From assembly GCA_017545185.1 (NCBI GenBank), contig JAFWQJ010000033.1:105643-169642 (forward strand): DNA of 64,000 nucleotides, written 5' to 3'. Numbering within the stretch: the stretch's first letter is position 1; the number at the start of each line of letters is the position of its first letter. This stretch comes from Oscillospiraceae bacterium. Lineage in GTDB: Bacteria > Bacillota > Clostridia > Oscillospirales > Ruminococcaceae. The position numbers and the translations under genes were made by a program. Of the stretch, positions 1-8,813 are shown in pieces. The notes under the pieces are model-generated. The model saw only the letters and a program-made list of their open reading frames with translations. It was not told the origin of the DNA and made no database searches.

Positions 1-1
1 T

Positions 2-427
2 GCGGACGATACCAAGGACGCGGGCGAGATCGGCGCGGGTCATACCGTGACGGCGCTCTATGAGATCGCTGACCTGAACAGCACAATGGAATTTGCGGCC
101 TCTGACCTCAAATACAGCGAGGGTGCGGCTTCCGGTACCGAAAACGGCGAATACTGCACGGTTTCCGTCCGCTATAAGGAGCCGGACGGTGACGAGAGCA
201 CACTGCTCACCTATCCGGTCGCAGAAAGCGCATACCGGCAGGTCATGTCCGACAACATGCGGTTTGCATCGGCGGTCGCGGCATTCGGTCTGGTGCTGCG
301 CGACAGCGAATACAAGGGCACCGCAACAAAGGACACGGTGCTCGGCATGGTCACGGAAAACGATACTGCGAATGACCAGTACAAGCAGGAGTTTGTCGAG
401 TTGGTGAAAGCGGCACAGATTTCATAA
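2..427 (+). CDS. YfbK-type von Willebrand factor A protein, C-terminal part
   Basis: The reading frame is open from base 2, so the gene begins before the window; the GTG at 47 is internal. The residues before it (D-D-T-K-D-A-G-E-I-G-A-G-H-T-V-T-A-L-Y-E) match the conserved C-terminal DUF3520 region of YfbK-like secreted VWA proteins. About 141 residues are visible, ending at TAA 425-427. The VWA/MIDAS part is outside the window. Family members are exported or surface proteins of poorly known function, probably binding metal and protein partners. Family call is fairly sure; role is not. Confidence 0.75.
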   Translation, partial: ADDTKDAGEIGAGHTVTALYEIADLNSTMEFAASDLKYSEGAASGTENGEYCTVSVRYKEPDGDESTLLTYPVAESAYRQVMSDNMRFASAVAAFGLVLRDSEYKGTATKDTVLGMVTENDTANDQYKQEFVELVKAAQIS

Positions 428-456
428 TACAGCGGTATCTCCGATGGATCAATAAT

Positions 457-500
457 GGGGCTCCGCCCCAAACCCCGCTTAAGGGACAAAGTCCCTTAAG
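457..500. repeat. Pair of extragenic palindromes
   Basis: GGGGC-tcc-GCCCC (457-469) is followed by CTTAAGGGAC-aaa-GTCCCTTAAG (478-500). Two adjacent perfect hairpins between converging genes look like a dispersed extragenic palindromic element. No second copy was noticed in this window. Confidence 0.55.
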
Positions 501-533
501 AATCCCATTTTAAAGATCATGTTGAACAAACTG

Positions 534-567
534 AGGCGCGGTGCAAATGTACCGCGCCTTTGTTTTA
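534..567 (+). terminator. Rho-independent terminator
   Basis: AGGCGCGGT (534-542) pairs with ACCGCGCCT (551-559), followed by TTGTTTTAT. It lies between the convergent VWA and anti-sigma genes and could serve both. Confidence 0.8.
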
Positions 568-573
568 TCATAA

Positions 574-1227
574 TCAGTTGTCTGCCTTCCAGAGCACATA
601 TTCCGTATCGGTCACATCGTCGTAGTAGAACACATAGTTGATCGGGCTGTCATCATTCAGCTTGACCTCGATGCGCTCCTCGTATGGATTCGGTTCCCAC
701 GGCAGCAGCTTCGCGAGCCGGAACATTTTGAGCGTATAGCCCCTGCCTGCCTTTTTATCCTTGTTAAAGGGCTGGTTTGTTCCGAAGTGATTGCCGTCTG
801 TATCGCTGATCGTCGGCCAGACAAAGGCAGAATAGGCCGCTGCCTTGCCCTTTATGCAGAGCCAGAGCCTGTCATCGGAATCCTTCTCGACACGGACATT
901 CTCCGCGAGATTGTATTTTTCGTAGTCCATGGTGCAGTCCGTGATCGCCCACATATACCCGGCAAACAGTCCGGCAGCGACCAGAATGGCTGCGATCGTC
1001 GCGGCGGCGACCTTTACAAGGCGCATCCGTTTTTTGATCTTCCTGATCGCGGAGATATCCTTATCCGCTTCAACTGTGATTTTACGGTTCATTTTATCCA
1101 GTTCCGCAGCGCATTCCTTGCATTCCGCAAGATGCTCTGTGACGGTTTTTTTTGAGAGTTCACTGCATACGCCGTCTGCATAGAGCGGCAGCAGGTCACG
1201 GATCAGTTCACAATTCTTCTTGCTCAT
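574..1227 (-). CDS. Zinc-finger anti-sigma factor (RsiW-like)
   Basis: 217 aa. The N-terminus carries a ZAS motif (H-L-A-E-C-K-E-C, about residues 32-39) of the zf-HC2 family that clamps ECF sigma factors. A single membrane helix follows (about residues 70-92), then an extracellular domain of about 120 residues. Its ATG overlaps the stop of the upstream ECF sigma gene (ATGA at 1224-1227), the usual translational coupling of a sigma/anti-sigma pair. Inference: it holds the partner sigma factor at the membrane until an envelope signal releases it. The extracellular part gives no clue to the signal. Confidence 0.85.
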   Translation of the reverse strand: MSKKNCELIRDLLPLYADGVCSELSKKTVTEHLAECKECAAELDKMNRKITVEADKDISAIRKIKKRMRLVKVAAATIAAILVAAGLFAGYMWAITDCTMDYEKYNLAENVRVEKDSDDRLWLCIKGKAAAYSAFVWPTISDTDGNHFGTNQPFNKDKKAGRGYTLKMFRLAKLLPWEPNPYEERIEVKLNDDSPINYVFYYDDVTDTEYVLWKADN

Positions 1228-1712
1228 TTTGATTCCTCCTCTAATGCTTCAATAATCATCAGCTTTGCGCGGTGAAAGGTCACGCGCGCCCAGCTTTCGG
1301 TCTTTCCGAACAGATCGCCGATCTGCCGGAAGCTGAGCTCTCCGAATACCCGCAGCGAAAAGACCTCCTTCTGCGGATCCTTCATCCCGTGGAGAATGCG
1401 GTGGATATGCATGGCCTGCTCGGTGTTTTCGAGATGCTCCTCAACGGAAACGCCCGTATCTGCGTGTGTTTCCGGGATCTCCTCACCGGTATAGCGGTTC
1501 TGCCGCCTGCAGTGCGTCAGGTAGAGATTTTTTGCGATCTGACAGAGCCACACACGGACGTCGCAGTCCCCGCGGAATTTGTCTGAGGCTTTGACCGCCT
1601 TGAAAAATGTTTCCTGCGTCAGCTCCTCCGCGAGCGATTCGTCCCGCGAGATCGAGCACAGATACAGATAAACGGAATGAAAATATTGGTTGTAAAGCGC
1701 TTCAACATCCAT
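1224..1712 (-). CDS. ECF RNA polymerase sigma factor
   Basis: 162 aa from ATG 1712, chosen because GGGGGA lies 8 nt upstream; the longer frame to 1772 has no such site. Region 2 shows L-T-Q-E-T-F-F-K-A-V, and region 4 shows R-V-F-G-E-L-S-F-R-Q-I-G-D-L, the HTH that reads the -35. The gene is translationally coupled to its anti-sigma factor. A near-consensus promoter lies at 1792-1820. The regulon is unknown; it would recognise its own ECF-type promoters. Confidence 0.88.
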   Translation of the reverse strand: MDVEALYNQYFHSVYLYLCSISRDESLAEELTQETFFKAVKASDKFRGDCDVRVWLCQIAKNLYLTHCRRQNRYTGEEIPETHADTGVSVEEHLENTEQAMHIHRILHGMKDPQKEVFSLRVFGELSFRQIGDLFGKTESWARVTFHRAKLMIIEALEEESK

Positions 1713-1791
1713 GAGGTTTCCCCCTTTCTGTCCGTAAGACAACGCAGGACGGTTTTCGTTACAGGAAATCAAAAAAATTTATTCTCTCTTT

Positions 1792-1820
1792 ATTTTATCG
1801 TGCCGCGTGACGTTTGTCAA
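1792..1820 (-). promoter_or_regulatory. Sigma-A-type promoter for the leftward ECF pair
   Basis: On the minus strand TTGACA (1820-1815), 17-nt spacer, TAAAAT (1797-1792). It is back to back with the rightward promoter at 1830-1858. Confidence 0.7.
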
Positions 1821-1829
1821 GCGGGGGCA

Positions 1830-1858
1830 TTGACCGCATTTTCATAATCAGGTATAAT
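1830..1858 (+). promoter_or_regulatory. Sigma-A-type promoter for the rightward ECF pair
   Basis: TTGACC (1830-1835), 17-nt spacer, TATAAT (1853-1858), about 60 nt before the ECF gene at 1919. Confidence 0.75.
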
Positions 1859-1918
1859 ATTGTGTAACCTTTCATGGGCTTGCTGCGTTCATAAGGGCAG
1901 AGGAAGGAGGTGCACGGG

Positions 1919-2473
1919 ATGCAGGAGGAAACGCTCATCAGGCTGCTGCGGCAGCAGAATGAGAATGCCTTGCGCGATGTGATCCGGCAGTACAGTGCGT
2001 ATGTCAGCACGGTCATCCGGAACGTCGGCAAAGGCGCCTTCAATGAAAGCGATGTGGAGGAAATGGCCGCAGACGTATTCGTTGCCGTCTGGCAGAATGC
2101 GGATAAGCTGAACGGCAAAAGGCTTCGTCCGTATCTCGGCGTTCTGGCGCGGAATCAGGCGATCGACTGTCTGCGCCGGATGCATTTCACGGTGCCGCTC
2201 GATGAAGTCACGCTGACAAGCGGCAGCGATATCGCGGCGGAAACGGAGCAGAAAATGCTCTCCGAAGCCGTGCGGTCGGTGATCGGCGGCATGGCGGAGA
2301 ACGACCGGGATATCTTGCTGCGGTTTTACTTCTTCTGTGAGCATATCCCGCAGATCGCGGCGAGCCTGCAGCTCTCGGAAACGGCTGCAAAAACAAGACT
2401 GTTCCGCGCAAGGAAAAAGCTGCTCGCGGAACTCAGGGAAAGGGGTTATTGCTATGAAAATGAATCTGTTTGA
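1919..2473 (+). CDS. ECF RNA polymerase sigma factor
   Basis: 184 aa. ATG 1919 is chosen because GGAGG (1906-1910) lies 8 nt upstream; the GTG at 1910 would overlap that site. Sigma region 2 (D-V-F-V-A-V-W-Q-N-A) and region 4 (I-P-Q-I-A-A-S-L-Q-L-S, then T-R-L-F-R-A-R-K-K-L) are clear. The next gene starts 20 nt inside its 3' end, indicating a coupled pair. It is divergent from another ECF pair, with back-to-back promoters between them. Confidence 0.87.
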   Translation: MQEETLIRLLRQQNENALRDVIRQYSAYVSTVIRNVGKGAFNESDVEEMAADVFVAVWQNADKLNGKRLRPYLGVLARNQAIDCLRRMHFTVPLDEVTLTSGSDIAAETEQKMLSEAVRSVIGGMAENDRDILLRFYFFCEHIPQIAASLQLSETAAKTRLFRARKKLLAELRERGYCYENESV

Positions 2474-3674
2474 TCTGTTCAAAGGCTATGACGGGGCGCT
2501 CCCGGAAATCAAGGAGGAGCCCTGCAATACCGACCGCATTGAACAGCTCGTGATGCAGAAAACCGGAACGTCCCGTATCCGGCAGACGAAGAAACGGCGT
2601 CTGCCCGTGATGATCGCGGCAGCGGCGGCGGCCGTTGCGGTATTCGGCGTCAGCGCCGCGGCGGTCTCCGGACGGCTCGATCTGTTCAAAAATATCCTCG
2701 GGCGGACGGTGCTCTCGGATGCGGAAAATCTGCCGCTGATGAGCGATGCCGCAGACCCGTCTGCCATGGAGCCGTTCCTGCATGAGAACGAAACAGTCTT
2801 TGCGGGCAGCGACAGCCTGCAGGTTTCGGCGGTCGGCATGTACGGCGACAGCAATACCGTGATGCTCTCGCTGGAACTGATCCCGCAGAACGGGACCGTG
2901 CTGCCGGAAGATGCCGTATTTGTGCCGTATTTCTACCGCGCAGACGGTTCTCTGATCGAGGGCGGCACCGGCAGCGCGGAAGCGCTCACCGCAGACCCGT
3001 CCGGCCATGCGTATTACCTGACCTATTATCTCGCGGCACCGGAGCTTGCGGGCAGCACGATCCGTGCGGAGCTGAAAAATGCGTATACACCGGCGCAGAT
3101 CGGCGCAGTCCGTGCGGGCATTCAGGCGGCGCAGGAACAGTGGCGCGCAGACTACGGCGCGGATTCCATGAGCACGGACGACTGGAAGGCACTCTGGCAG
3201 GCGGAAAACCTTGACGGCCGCACCGCCGAAACGGAAGCTTCTTTGCTGGAAAGCAGCGGGGCGGTCATCTCCGGCACATGGTCTGCGGAGATTGCCGTGC
3301 AGGATGCTGCGGCACCGCGGGCCTTTGCTGCGGATGATTTCCGCGTCACGGCGGACAGCCTCTCGCTGACAGCGGAGAATCACAGCGATACGGCGGACGT
3401 CGGGTTCATGGTCACGCTGAACGACGGAACCAGACTGCTCGATCTGAGCGGTACCTCGGAGACACAGGCGCTCTATGATGCGGGCATTCTCTCCGCGGGC
3501 GATGCCGTGAAGCAGTTTGCTTACGGCCACGGCACGGATGACGGCATGGTCTGGTGCTACAGCGAACCGGTGCAGACCTCTGATATCGCGGCGGTCACGG
3601 CGCTGGTCTATACCTACGAAAACGTGGTGCAGGTCACCGCTTCACCGCTTGCAGCGCTGTCTGCGGCGGAGTAA
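2454..3674 (+). CDS. Membrane-anchored anti-sigma-like protein (DUF4179-type layout)
   Basis: 406 aa from ATG 2454, which lies inside the end of the ECF sigma gene and has AGGGG upstream. A cytoplasmic segment of about 48 residues precedes one Ala/Val-rich membrane helix (about residues 49-70). An extracellular domain of about 335 residues follows, with beta-rich G-x-W and V-T-L patterns. There is no zinc-finger motif. Position and topology match the non-ZAS anti-sigma proteins coupled to ECF factors in Clostridia. The signal sensed is unknown. Confidence 0.65.
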   Translation: MKMNLFDLFKGYDGALPEIKEEPCNTDRIEQLVMQKTGTSRIRQTKKRRLPVMIAAAAAAVAVFGVSAAAVSGRLDLFKNILGRTVLSDAENLPLMSDAADPSAMEPFLHENETVFAGSDSLQVSAVGMYGDSNTVMLSLELIPQNGTVLPEDAVFVPYFYRADGSLIEGGTGSAEALTADPSGHAYYLTYYLAAPELAGSTIRAELKNAYTPAQIGAVRAGIQAAQEQWRADYGADSMSTDDWKALWQAENLDGRTAETEASLLESSGAVISGTWSAEIAVQDAAAPRAFAADDFRVTADSLSLTAENHSDTADVGFMVTLNDGTRLLDLSGTSETQALYDAGILSAGDAVKQFAYGHGTDDGMVWCYSEPVQTSDIAAVTALVYTYENVVQVTASPLAALSAAE

Positions 3675-3689
3675 CGAACAGTACAGACC

Positions 3690-3720
3690 GGGTGCCGGCA
3701 GAGAAGCCGGCACCCTTTTT
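3690..3720 (+). terminator. Rho-independent terminator
   Basis: GGGTGCCGGC (3690-3699) and GCCGGCACCC (3706-3715) form a perfect 10-bp stem, followed by TTTTT. It ends the ECF/anti-sigma operon. Confidence 0.92.
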
Positions 3721-3917
3721 GCGCTGCGCTGTACGGATCGTTTCACGACGGCCAAACGGCAGCAACATCCTTTTATGAGGATTGCACAGCATTAAAGCAA
3801 ACGGATTCCGCGGAAAACAGACCGAACCTTGTCAAATCCGACAGGAATCCGCAGTTTTCACGGGTAGTTTGTGGAATATGCTGTAGGATGACATGGAAAA
3901 TTCGTGAATTTGGCGGG

Positions 3918-3946
3918 TTGTAATTTTGTGCAAGTTGTGCTATAAT
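3918..3946 (+). promoter_or_regulatory. Promoter for cellobiose phosphorylase
   Basis: TTGTAA (3918-3923), 17-nt spacer, TATAAT (3941-3946), about 65 nt before the RBS. The spacing is ideal with a weak -35. No clear catabolite operator was found. Confidence 0.65.
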
Positions 3947-4016
3947 TAGGTATATCTGTGCAGTTTATGCACTTGATTGAATATTTGAATGATATATGCA
4001 AAAGGAGCGTACAACC

Positions 4017-6479
4017 ATGAAACAATTCGGTCACTTCGATGACGCGCGCAAGGAATACGTCATCCAGTCTCCGCGGACGCCTTATCCGTGGATCAATTAC
4101 CTCGGAACGCAGGCTTTCTTCTCCCTGATCTCCAACACCGCCGGCGGCTACAGCTTCTATAAGGATGCCCGTCTGCGCCGCATCACCCGTTACCGCTACA
4201 ACAATGTGCCGATCGACATGGGCGGCCGGTACTTCTATATCTCCGACAACGGCACGATCTGGAATCCGGGCTGGTCGCCGGTCAAGACGGAGCTCGATTT
4301 CTACGAGTGCCGCCACGGCATGGGCTATACCGTCATCACCGGCAAGAAGAATAACCTGAAGGCTGAAGTCACTTTCTTCGTTCCGCAGAACTATGACGGT
4401 GAAGTTCAGCAGGTCGTTCTGACCAACGAAGGCTCCGCTGCTAAAACATTCAAGTTCTTCTCGTTCGCTGAGTGGTGTCTCTGGGATGCGCAGGATGACT
4501 GCACCAACTTCCAGAGAAACTTCTCCACCGGCCGCGTTGAGGTCGAGGGCTCGACCATTTACCACAAGACCGAATACAGAGACAGACGCGATCATTATGC
4601 ATTCTATACCGTGAACGATGAGATCGACGGCTACGATACCGACCGCGATTCGTTCATCGGCCTTTATAACGGCTTCGGCGATCCGCAGGCTGTGCTGGAC
4701 GGCAAGGCGACCAATTCCTTCGCGGACGGCTGGTCCCCGATCGCTTCCCACTACAAGGAGATCACCCTTGCGGCAGGCGAAAGCAAGACGCTTGTCTTTA
4801 TCCTCGGTTATGTCGAAATGCCCGCAGACAAGAAGTTTGAAGCGGACGGCGTGACGATCAACAAGGAAAAGGCCTACAAGATGATCGAGCAGTACAACAC
4901 GCCTGAAAAGGTCGCTGCCGGTCTCGCAGAGCTGAAGGCTGCATGGGACAAGCTCCTCGGCATCTTCAATGTCAATACCTCGGATGACAAGGTCAATCGC
5001 ATGGTCAATATCTGGAATCAGTATCAGTGCATGGTCACCTTCAACCTGTCCCGTTCCGCTTCCTACTTCGAGAGCGGCATCGGCAGAGGCATGGGCTTCC
5101 GTGACTCGAATCAGGATATCCTCGGCTTCGTCCACCAGATCCCGGACAGAGCAAGAGAGAGACTGATCGACCTGGCTTCCACGCAGCTCGAGGACGGCGG
5201 ATGCTATCACCAGTATCAGCCGCTCACCAAGAAGGGCAATTCCGATATCGGCGGCGACTTCTCCGATGACCCGCTGTGGATGATCCTTTCCGTCGGCGCT
5301 TATATCAAGGAATCCGGAGACTGGGGCATCCTCGATCAGCCGGTCCCGTATGACAATGACGAGTCCAAGGCAAAGCCGATGCTCGATCACCTGACGGTCT
5401 CCTTCTATCACATCGTCAACAATCTGGGTCCGCACGGCCTGCCGCTCGCAATGCGCGCAGACTGGAACGACTGCATCAACCTCTCCTGCTTCTCCGATAA
5501 GCCGGGCGAGAGCTTCCAGACCTACACCAACCCGAAGTTCAAGGCTGAGGGAGGTTATTCCAAGGTTGCAGAGTCCGTCATGGTCGCTGCGCTGTTCACC
5601 TATGTCGGCCCGACCTACGTCGGCATCCTGAAGCACCTCGGCAAGGACGATGAGGCTGCAAAGGCACAGGCTGAGATCGACAAGATGAAGAAGAATGTCA
5701 TGGAATCCGCATTCGACGGCGAATGGTTCCTCCGTGCCTACGACGCTTCCGGTGCCAAGATGGGCTCCAAGGAGTGCGAGGAAGGCAAGATCTTCATCGA
5801 GCCGCAGGGCTTCGCGGTCATGTCCGAGATCGGCAAGGATCAGGGCGCGGATATCAAGACGCTCGATTCGATCGACAAGTATCTCAATACCAAGTACGGC
5901 CTTGTGCTGAACAACCCGGCATTCTCCAAGTACTATATCCAGTACGGCGAGATCTCGACCTATCCGGGCGGCTACAAGGAAAATGCGGGTATCTTCACGC
6001 ACAACAATGCATGGATCATCTGCGCAGAGGCGTATGCCGGCAGAGGTGACAAGGCATTTGAGTATTACAGCAAGATCGCACCGGCATTCAACGAGGAGAT
6101 CTCCGATCTGCACAAGACCGAGCCGTATGTCTACGGTCAGATGATCGCAGGCAAGGACGCTTCCCGCTTCGGCGAAGGCAAGAACTCCTGGCTGACCGGT
6201 ACGGCTGCATGGAACTTCGTTGCGATCTCGCAGTATATCCTCGGTATCTCCGCAGACTTTGACGGTCTGAAGGTCGATCCGTCCATTCCGAAGGCATGGG
6301 ACGGCTTCACCGCGACCAGAAAGTTCCGCGGCGCGACCTATCAGATCACGGTCAAGAATCCGGATCATGTGTCCAAGGGCATCAAGTCCCTGACCGTGGA
6401 CGGCAAGGCTGTCGAGGGCAATGTCGTTCCGGTGCTTCCGGCAGGCGGCACCTACGAAGTCGTGGCAGTGCTCGGCTGA
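4017..6479 (+). CDS. Cellobiose phosphorylase, glycoside hydrolase family 94
   Basis: 820 aa, the usual length for GH94 cellobiose phosphorylases, from ATG 4017 with AAAGGAG upstream. The enzyme splits cellobiose with phosphate to glucose 1-phosphate and glucose in the cytoplasm, saving ATP. There is no signal peptide. The N-terminal beta-sandwich (F-G-H-F-D-D onward) is followed by the alpha/alpha-barrel. The D-W-N-D motif at about residues 482-485 carries the expected general acid, and [14 protein letters not shown] (about 352-365) is typical of the family. It is monocistronic between its own promoter and terminator. Codon use is strongly optimised, which suggests high expression. No cellobiose transporter is adjacent. 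Confidence 0.95.
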   Translation: MKQFGHFDDARKEYVIQSPRTPYPWINYLGTQAFFSLISNTAGGYSFYKDARLRRITRYRYNNVPIDMGGRYFYISDNGTIWNPGWSPVKTELDFYECRHGMGYTVITGKKNNLKAEVTFFVPQNYDGEVQQVVLTNEGSAAKTFKFFSFAEWCLWDAQDDCTNFQRNFSTGRVEVEGSTIYHKTEYRDRRDHYAFYTVNDEIDGYDTDRDSFIGLYNGFGDPQAVLDGKATNSFADGWSPIASHYKEITLAAGESKTLVFILGYVEMPADKKFEADGVTINKEKAYKMIEQYNTPEKVAAGLAELKAAWDKLLGIFNVNTSDDKVNRMVNIWNQYQCMVTFNLSRSASYFESGIGRGMGFRDSNQDILGFVHQIPDRARERLIDLASTQLEDGGCYHQYQPLTKKGNSDIGGDFSDDPLWMILSVGAYIKESGDWGILDQPVPYDNDESKAKPMLDHLTVSFYHIVNNLGPHGLPLAMRADWNDCINLSCFSDKPGESFQTYTNPKFKAEGGYSKVAESVMVAALFTYVGPTYVGILKHLGKDDEAAKAQAEIDKMKKNVMESAFDGEWFLRAYDASGAKMGSKECEEGKIFIEPQGFAVMSEIGKDQGADIKTLDSIDKYLNTKYGLVLNNPAFSKYYIQYGEISTYPGGYKENAGIFTHNNAWIICAEAYAGRGDKAFEYYSKIAPAFNEEISDLHKTEPYVYGQMIAGKDASRFGEGKNSWLTGTAAWNFVAISQYILGISADFDGLKVDPSIPKAWDGFTATRKFRGATYQITVKNPDHVSKGIKSLTVDGKAVEGNVVPVLPAGGTYEVVAVLG

Positions 6480-6495
6480 TCTGCAAAACGAAATA

Positions 6496-6531
6496 AAAGC
6501 GAGGCAGCGCTCCGGCGCTGCATCGCTTTTT
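6496..6531 (+). terminator. Rho-independent terminator
   Basis: A 15-nt arm (6496-6510) pairs with 6515-6529 (one mismatch) around a tccg loop and is followed by a T run. It ends the cellobiose phosphorylase unit. Confidence 0.9.
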
Positions 6532-6562
6532 GCATTTGTCTGATATTCAGGGAGGTATTACA

Positions 6563-7210
6563 ATGGCTGGTAACCAAAAAACAGCGCAGAGCGGAAAGAA
6601 ACATACGCTGCGCAATCTGATCGTTATTCTGGCGGTACTGCTGGTTGCGGCGTTCATCGCGGGCTTTTTCATCTACTGCCGTACATGGCGTCTGTTCCCG
6701 AACATGCCGGGTATTGTTGATGTCATGACCGGAACGGATCACTTCACGCGCAAGGATCATGTCGGTCTTTACGAGCACGGCAATAACAGTGATATCACCG
6801 GTTCGGGAAGTCAGGAAACTGACAGACTGGTGCTTCTGAAGGTAAACGCTTTCAAGTACGATCTGAAAAAGGAACCCGTCGTCGTGGATACGACTTCATT
6901 CTCGACGTATTCGCTGTATCCCTGCGACAAACCGGCAGATATCTCGCTGATCTTTGACAAGAACGACAAGCTTTGCTGCACGGAGATTGTGTATCATTAT
7001 ACGGAAGATCAGATGAAGAATTTTGATCAGGAAATGAACCAGATGATCTATGCGGTTGACCGCAGATTCCGTAAGAATGCGCTGTTTTCGGTCTATGCGA
7101 GCCTTGCAGATAAGCTCGGCTACAAGCGTTACTACGTGGTGCGCGTCGGCTCCGCAGAGGACACGCAGCTCGTCGTGCAGGAGTTTTACCGGACGAAGGC
7201 TTATAATTGA
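6563..7210 (+). CDS. Hypothetical single-pass membrane protein
   Basis: 215 aa from ATG 6563 with GGGAGG 7 nt upstream. A short Lys/Gln-rich cytoplasmic start precedes one membrane helix (about residues 17-42), then an extracellular domain of about 170 residues. I do not recognise that domain. It mixes charged and aromatic residues, includes H-Y-T-E-D-Q and F-R-K-N-A-L-F-S-V-Y, and has no repeats or metal motif. The gene stands alone between two terminators. Confidence 0.7.
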   Translation: MAGNQKTAQSGKKHTLRNLIVILAVLLVAAFIAGFFIYCRTWRLFPNMPGIVDVMTGTDHFTRKDHVGLYEHGNNSDITGSGSQETDRLVLLKVNAFKYDLKKEPVVVDTTSFSTYSLYPCDKPADISLIFDKNDKLCCTEIVYHYTEDQMKNFDQEMNQMIYAVDRRFRKNALFSVYASLADKLGYKRYYVVRVGSAEDTQLVVQEFYRTKAYN

Positions 7211-7233
7211 TCCGGGTTTCATCAGCAGAAAAA

Positions 7234-7264
7234 AGGGCGTCGGCTGTCTGGCCGGCGCCCTTCG
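7234..7264. terminator. Bidirectional hairpin terminator
   Basis: AGGGCGTCGGC (7234-7244) pairs with GCCGGCGCCCT (7251-7261), with one G-T pair. An A run on the left serves the leftward gene as a T run; rightward it is followed by TCGTTT. It separates convergent genes. Confidence 0.75.
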
Positions 7265-7287
7265 TTTGCGGGATCCATATAACATCG

Positions 7288-7860
7288 CTAATACCCTGCG
7301 CGGCGGAGCAGAGCAGGACCGTTTTCCCTGAGCCAGCGGTCGCAGCGGTTGTAATCCGGGAACGCCCGATACACCGCTGCATAAAAGCTCCGCGAATGAT
7401 TCGGGTGCAGCCGGTGGCAAAGCTCATGCACGATCACACTGTCCAGCACCTCCGGCGGCGCAAGCATCAGCAGACAGTTGAAATTCAGATTTCCTGCTGA
7501 GGAGCAGCTTCCCCAGCGCGTTTTCTGGCAGCGGATCGTGATGCGCCCGTAGCTGACGCCGATTTTGTCGGCATAAACTGCGGTGCGCTGCGGGATCACC
7601 GCTTTTGCTTTTTCTGCCAGCTTCGCGAGCTCCCCGGCCGTGAGCGGCGGCTCCTGATGCTGCTGCAGATCGGCCAGACAGCGCTGGCGATGCCGCTCAA
7701 TAAACGCCGCCTTCCGGATCAGAAAGCGCTCGATCTCCGGAAGCGGCATCCGCAGCGGTGCGCGCACCGTGATGCTTCCGTCCGAGCGGACCTCCGCCGA
7801 CAGCGTTCTGCGCTTGCTGCGGATCAGCCTGATCTCTGCCGAGATGCCCTCAATCTGCAT
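7288..7860 (-). CDS. YgjP-like zinc metallopeptidase (M48/SprT-like)
   Basis: 190 aa from ATG 7860 with GGGAGGGG just upstream; the frame to 8019 is an unsupported extension. H-E-L-C-H (about residue 150) with a downstream H-P-N-H supplies the zinc ligands. The preceding W-G-S-C-S and L-N-F-N motifs identify the YgjP/DUF45 family, a cytoplasmic SprT-like protease of uncertain substrate. It may be cotranscribed with the LRAT and zinc-ribbon genes upstream, with a 59-nt gap. Confidence 0.88.
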   Translation of the reverse strand: MQIEGISAEIRLIRSKRRTLSAEVRSDGSITVRAPLRMPLPEIERFLIRKAAFIERHRQRCLADLQQHQEPPLTAGELAKLAEKAKAVIPQRTAVYADKIGVSYGRITIRCQKTRWGSCSSAGNLNFNCLLMLAPPEVLDSVIVHELCHRLHPNHSRSFYAAVYRAFPDYNRCDRWLRENGPALLRRAGY

Positions 7861-7919
7861 AACCCCTCCCGCCGTTCTCCGGCAAACAGACGGGAGCCGC
7901 CGAAGCGACCCCCGCAAGA

Positions 7920-8789
7920 TTATCTGAAAACAGGTCTGTGGAACTGCCAGTTCTGATTGTTCAGCAGGGAACCGAGCATTCCGTTCACCTGCAGCGATTC
8001 GCTGACGCCGGTCTTGCACCAGATCGCGAAATGCTCGCAGTTATTGGTGAAAAAGTTGTAGCTTGTTTCGCCCAGACGCGATCTCGCTCTTGCGACGGTC
8101 TCCTCCGGCGAATACAGATGATAGCCGTAGGTCCGTTGCAGCGTCCGCGCAAGTTCCTCCGAATAAGTATTCGTATGCGGCGTGACAGGTCCGCCCAGAC
8201 GCACCGGCGGCTCATAGGGCTTCGGGAAATCCAGAATGAAATATTCCGAATCGTCCCGCAGGAAATTGCGCAGATTCGTCGCATGGACGACTGCATGGCC
8301 GATCGTTTTGCTCGCCGGAATATTGTAATGCACGATGCAGGTATCACTGACATAAATGCCGTAATGCTCGTAGATTCCGCCGCGCCGGACAACACCGATG
8401 ATGTCGCCGTACTGCGCCTGCACCGGCTGCTGCATCGCAAGCGGGTCAGGCGCGGGCGTCGGCTGATAGCCCGTAACATAACCCGGCATCTGTCCCATAT
8501 TGCGGATCGCCTCCGCGCGGGCGGCTCTGCGGATCATGGTCTGCTCGAGCATCTCCTGTGTGCCTCGGTCGAGCACCTGTCCGTATTTGTCGATGATCCG
8601 GCATTCGCCGCTCACGACATGCCGCTGCAGCGTGCAGTCCGCGCCGTAATCGAGATCCTCCCAGCAGTAATCCTTGTCCATGATCGAGAAGCCGGTATCC
8701 GGATTCTGCATCTGCAGGTTTTCGCTCAGATTATCGAGCTTGTTCGCAAGCTTATCCATTCCGCGGCTGACCGCATCCCAAAATTCCAT
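7920..8789 (-). CDS. LRAT-domain (NlpC/P60-like) protein
   Basis: 289 aa. The N-terminal ~120 residues are an unrecognised region. The rest matches the LRAT fold: Y-G-D-I-I-G-V opens the domain, then Y-E-H-Y-G-I-Y-V with the first His, I-V-H-Y, and finally N-N-C-E-H-F-A-I-W-C with the catalytic Cys. LRAT proteins are thiol acyltransferases or peptidase-like enzymes acting on lipids or amide bonds. There is no signal peptide or membrane helix, so it is probably cytoplasmic. It lies 24 nt after the zinc-ribbon gene, in one likely operon. The substrate is unknown. Confidence 0.8.
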   Translation of the reverse strand: MEFWDAVSRGMDKLANKLDNLSENLQMQNPDTGFSIMDKDYCWEDLDYGADCTLQRHVVSGECRIIDKYGQVLDRGTQEMLEQTMIRRAARAEAIRNMGQMPGYVTGYQPTPAPDPLAMQQPVQAQYGDIIGVVRRGGIYEHYGIYVSDTCIVHYNIPASKTIGHAVVHATNLRNFLRDDSEYFILDFPKPYEPPVRLGGPVTPHTNTYSEELARTLQRTYGYHLYSPEETVARARSRLGETSYNFFTNNCEHFAIWCKTGVSESLQVNGMLGSLLNNQNWQFHRPVFR

Positions 8790-8813
8790 TGCCTTGACTG
8801 TCCTCCTTTGGCA

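Noticed and set aside
3858-6368. 836-codon minus-strand frame opposite the cellobiose phosphorylase
   Set aside because: Shadow of a highly biased GH94 gene; the plus strand has full family motifs, promoter and terminator.
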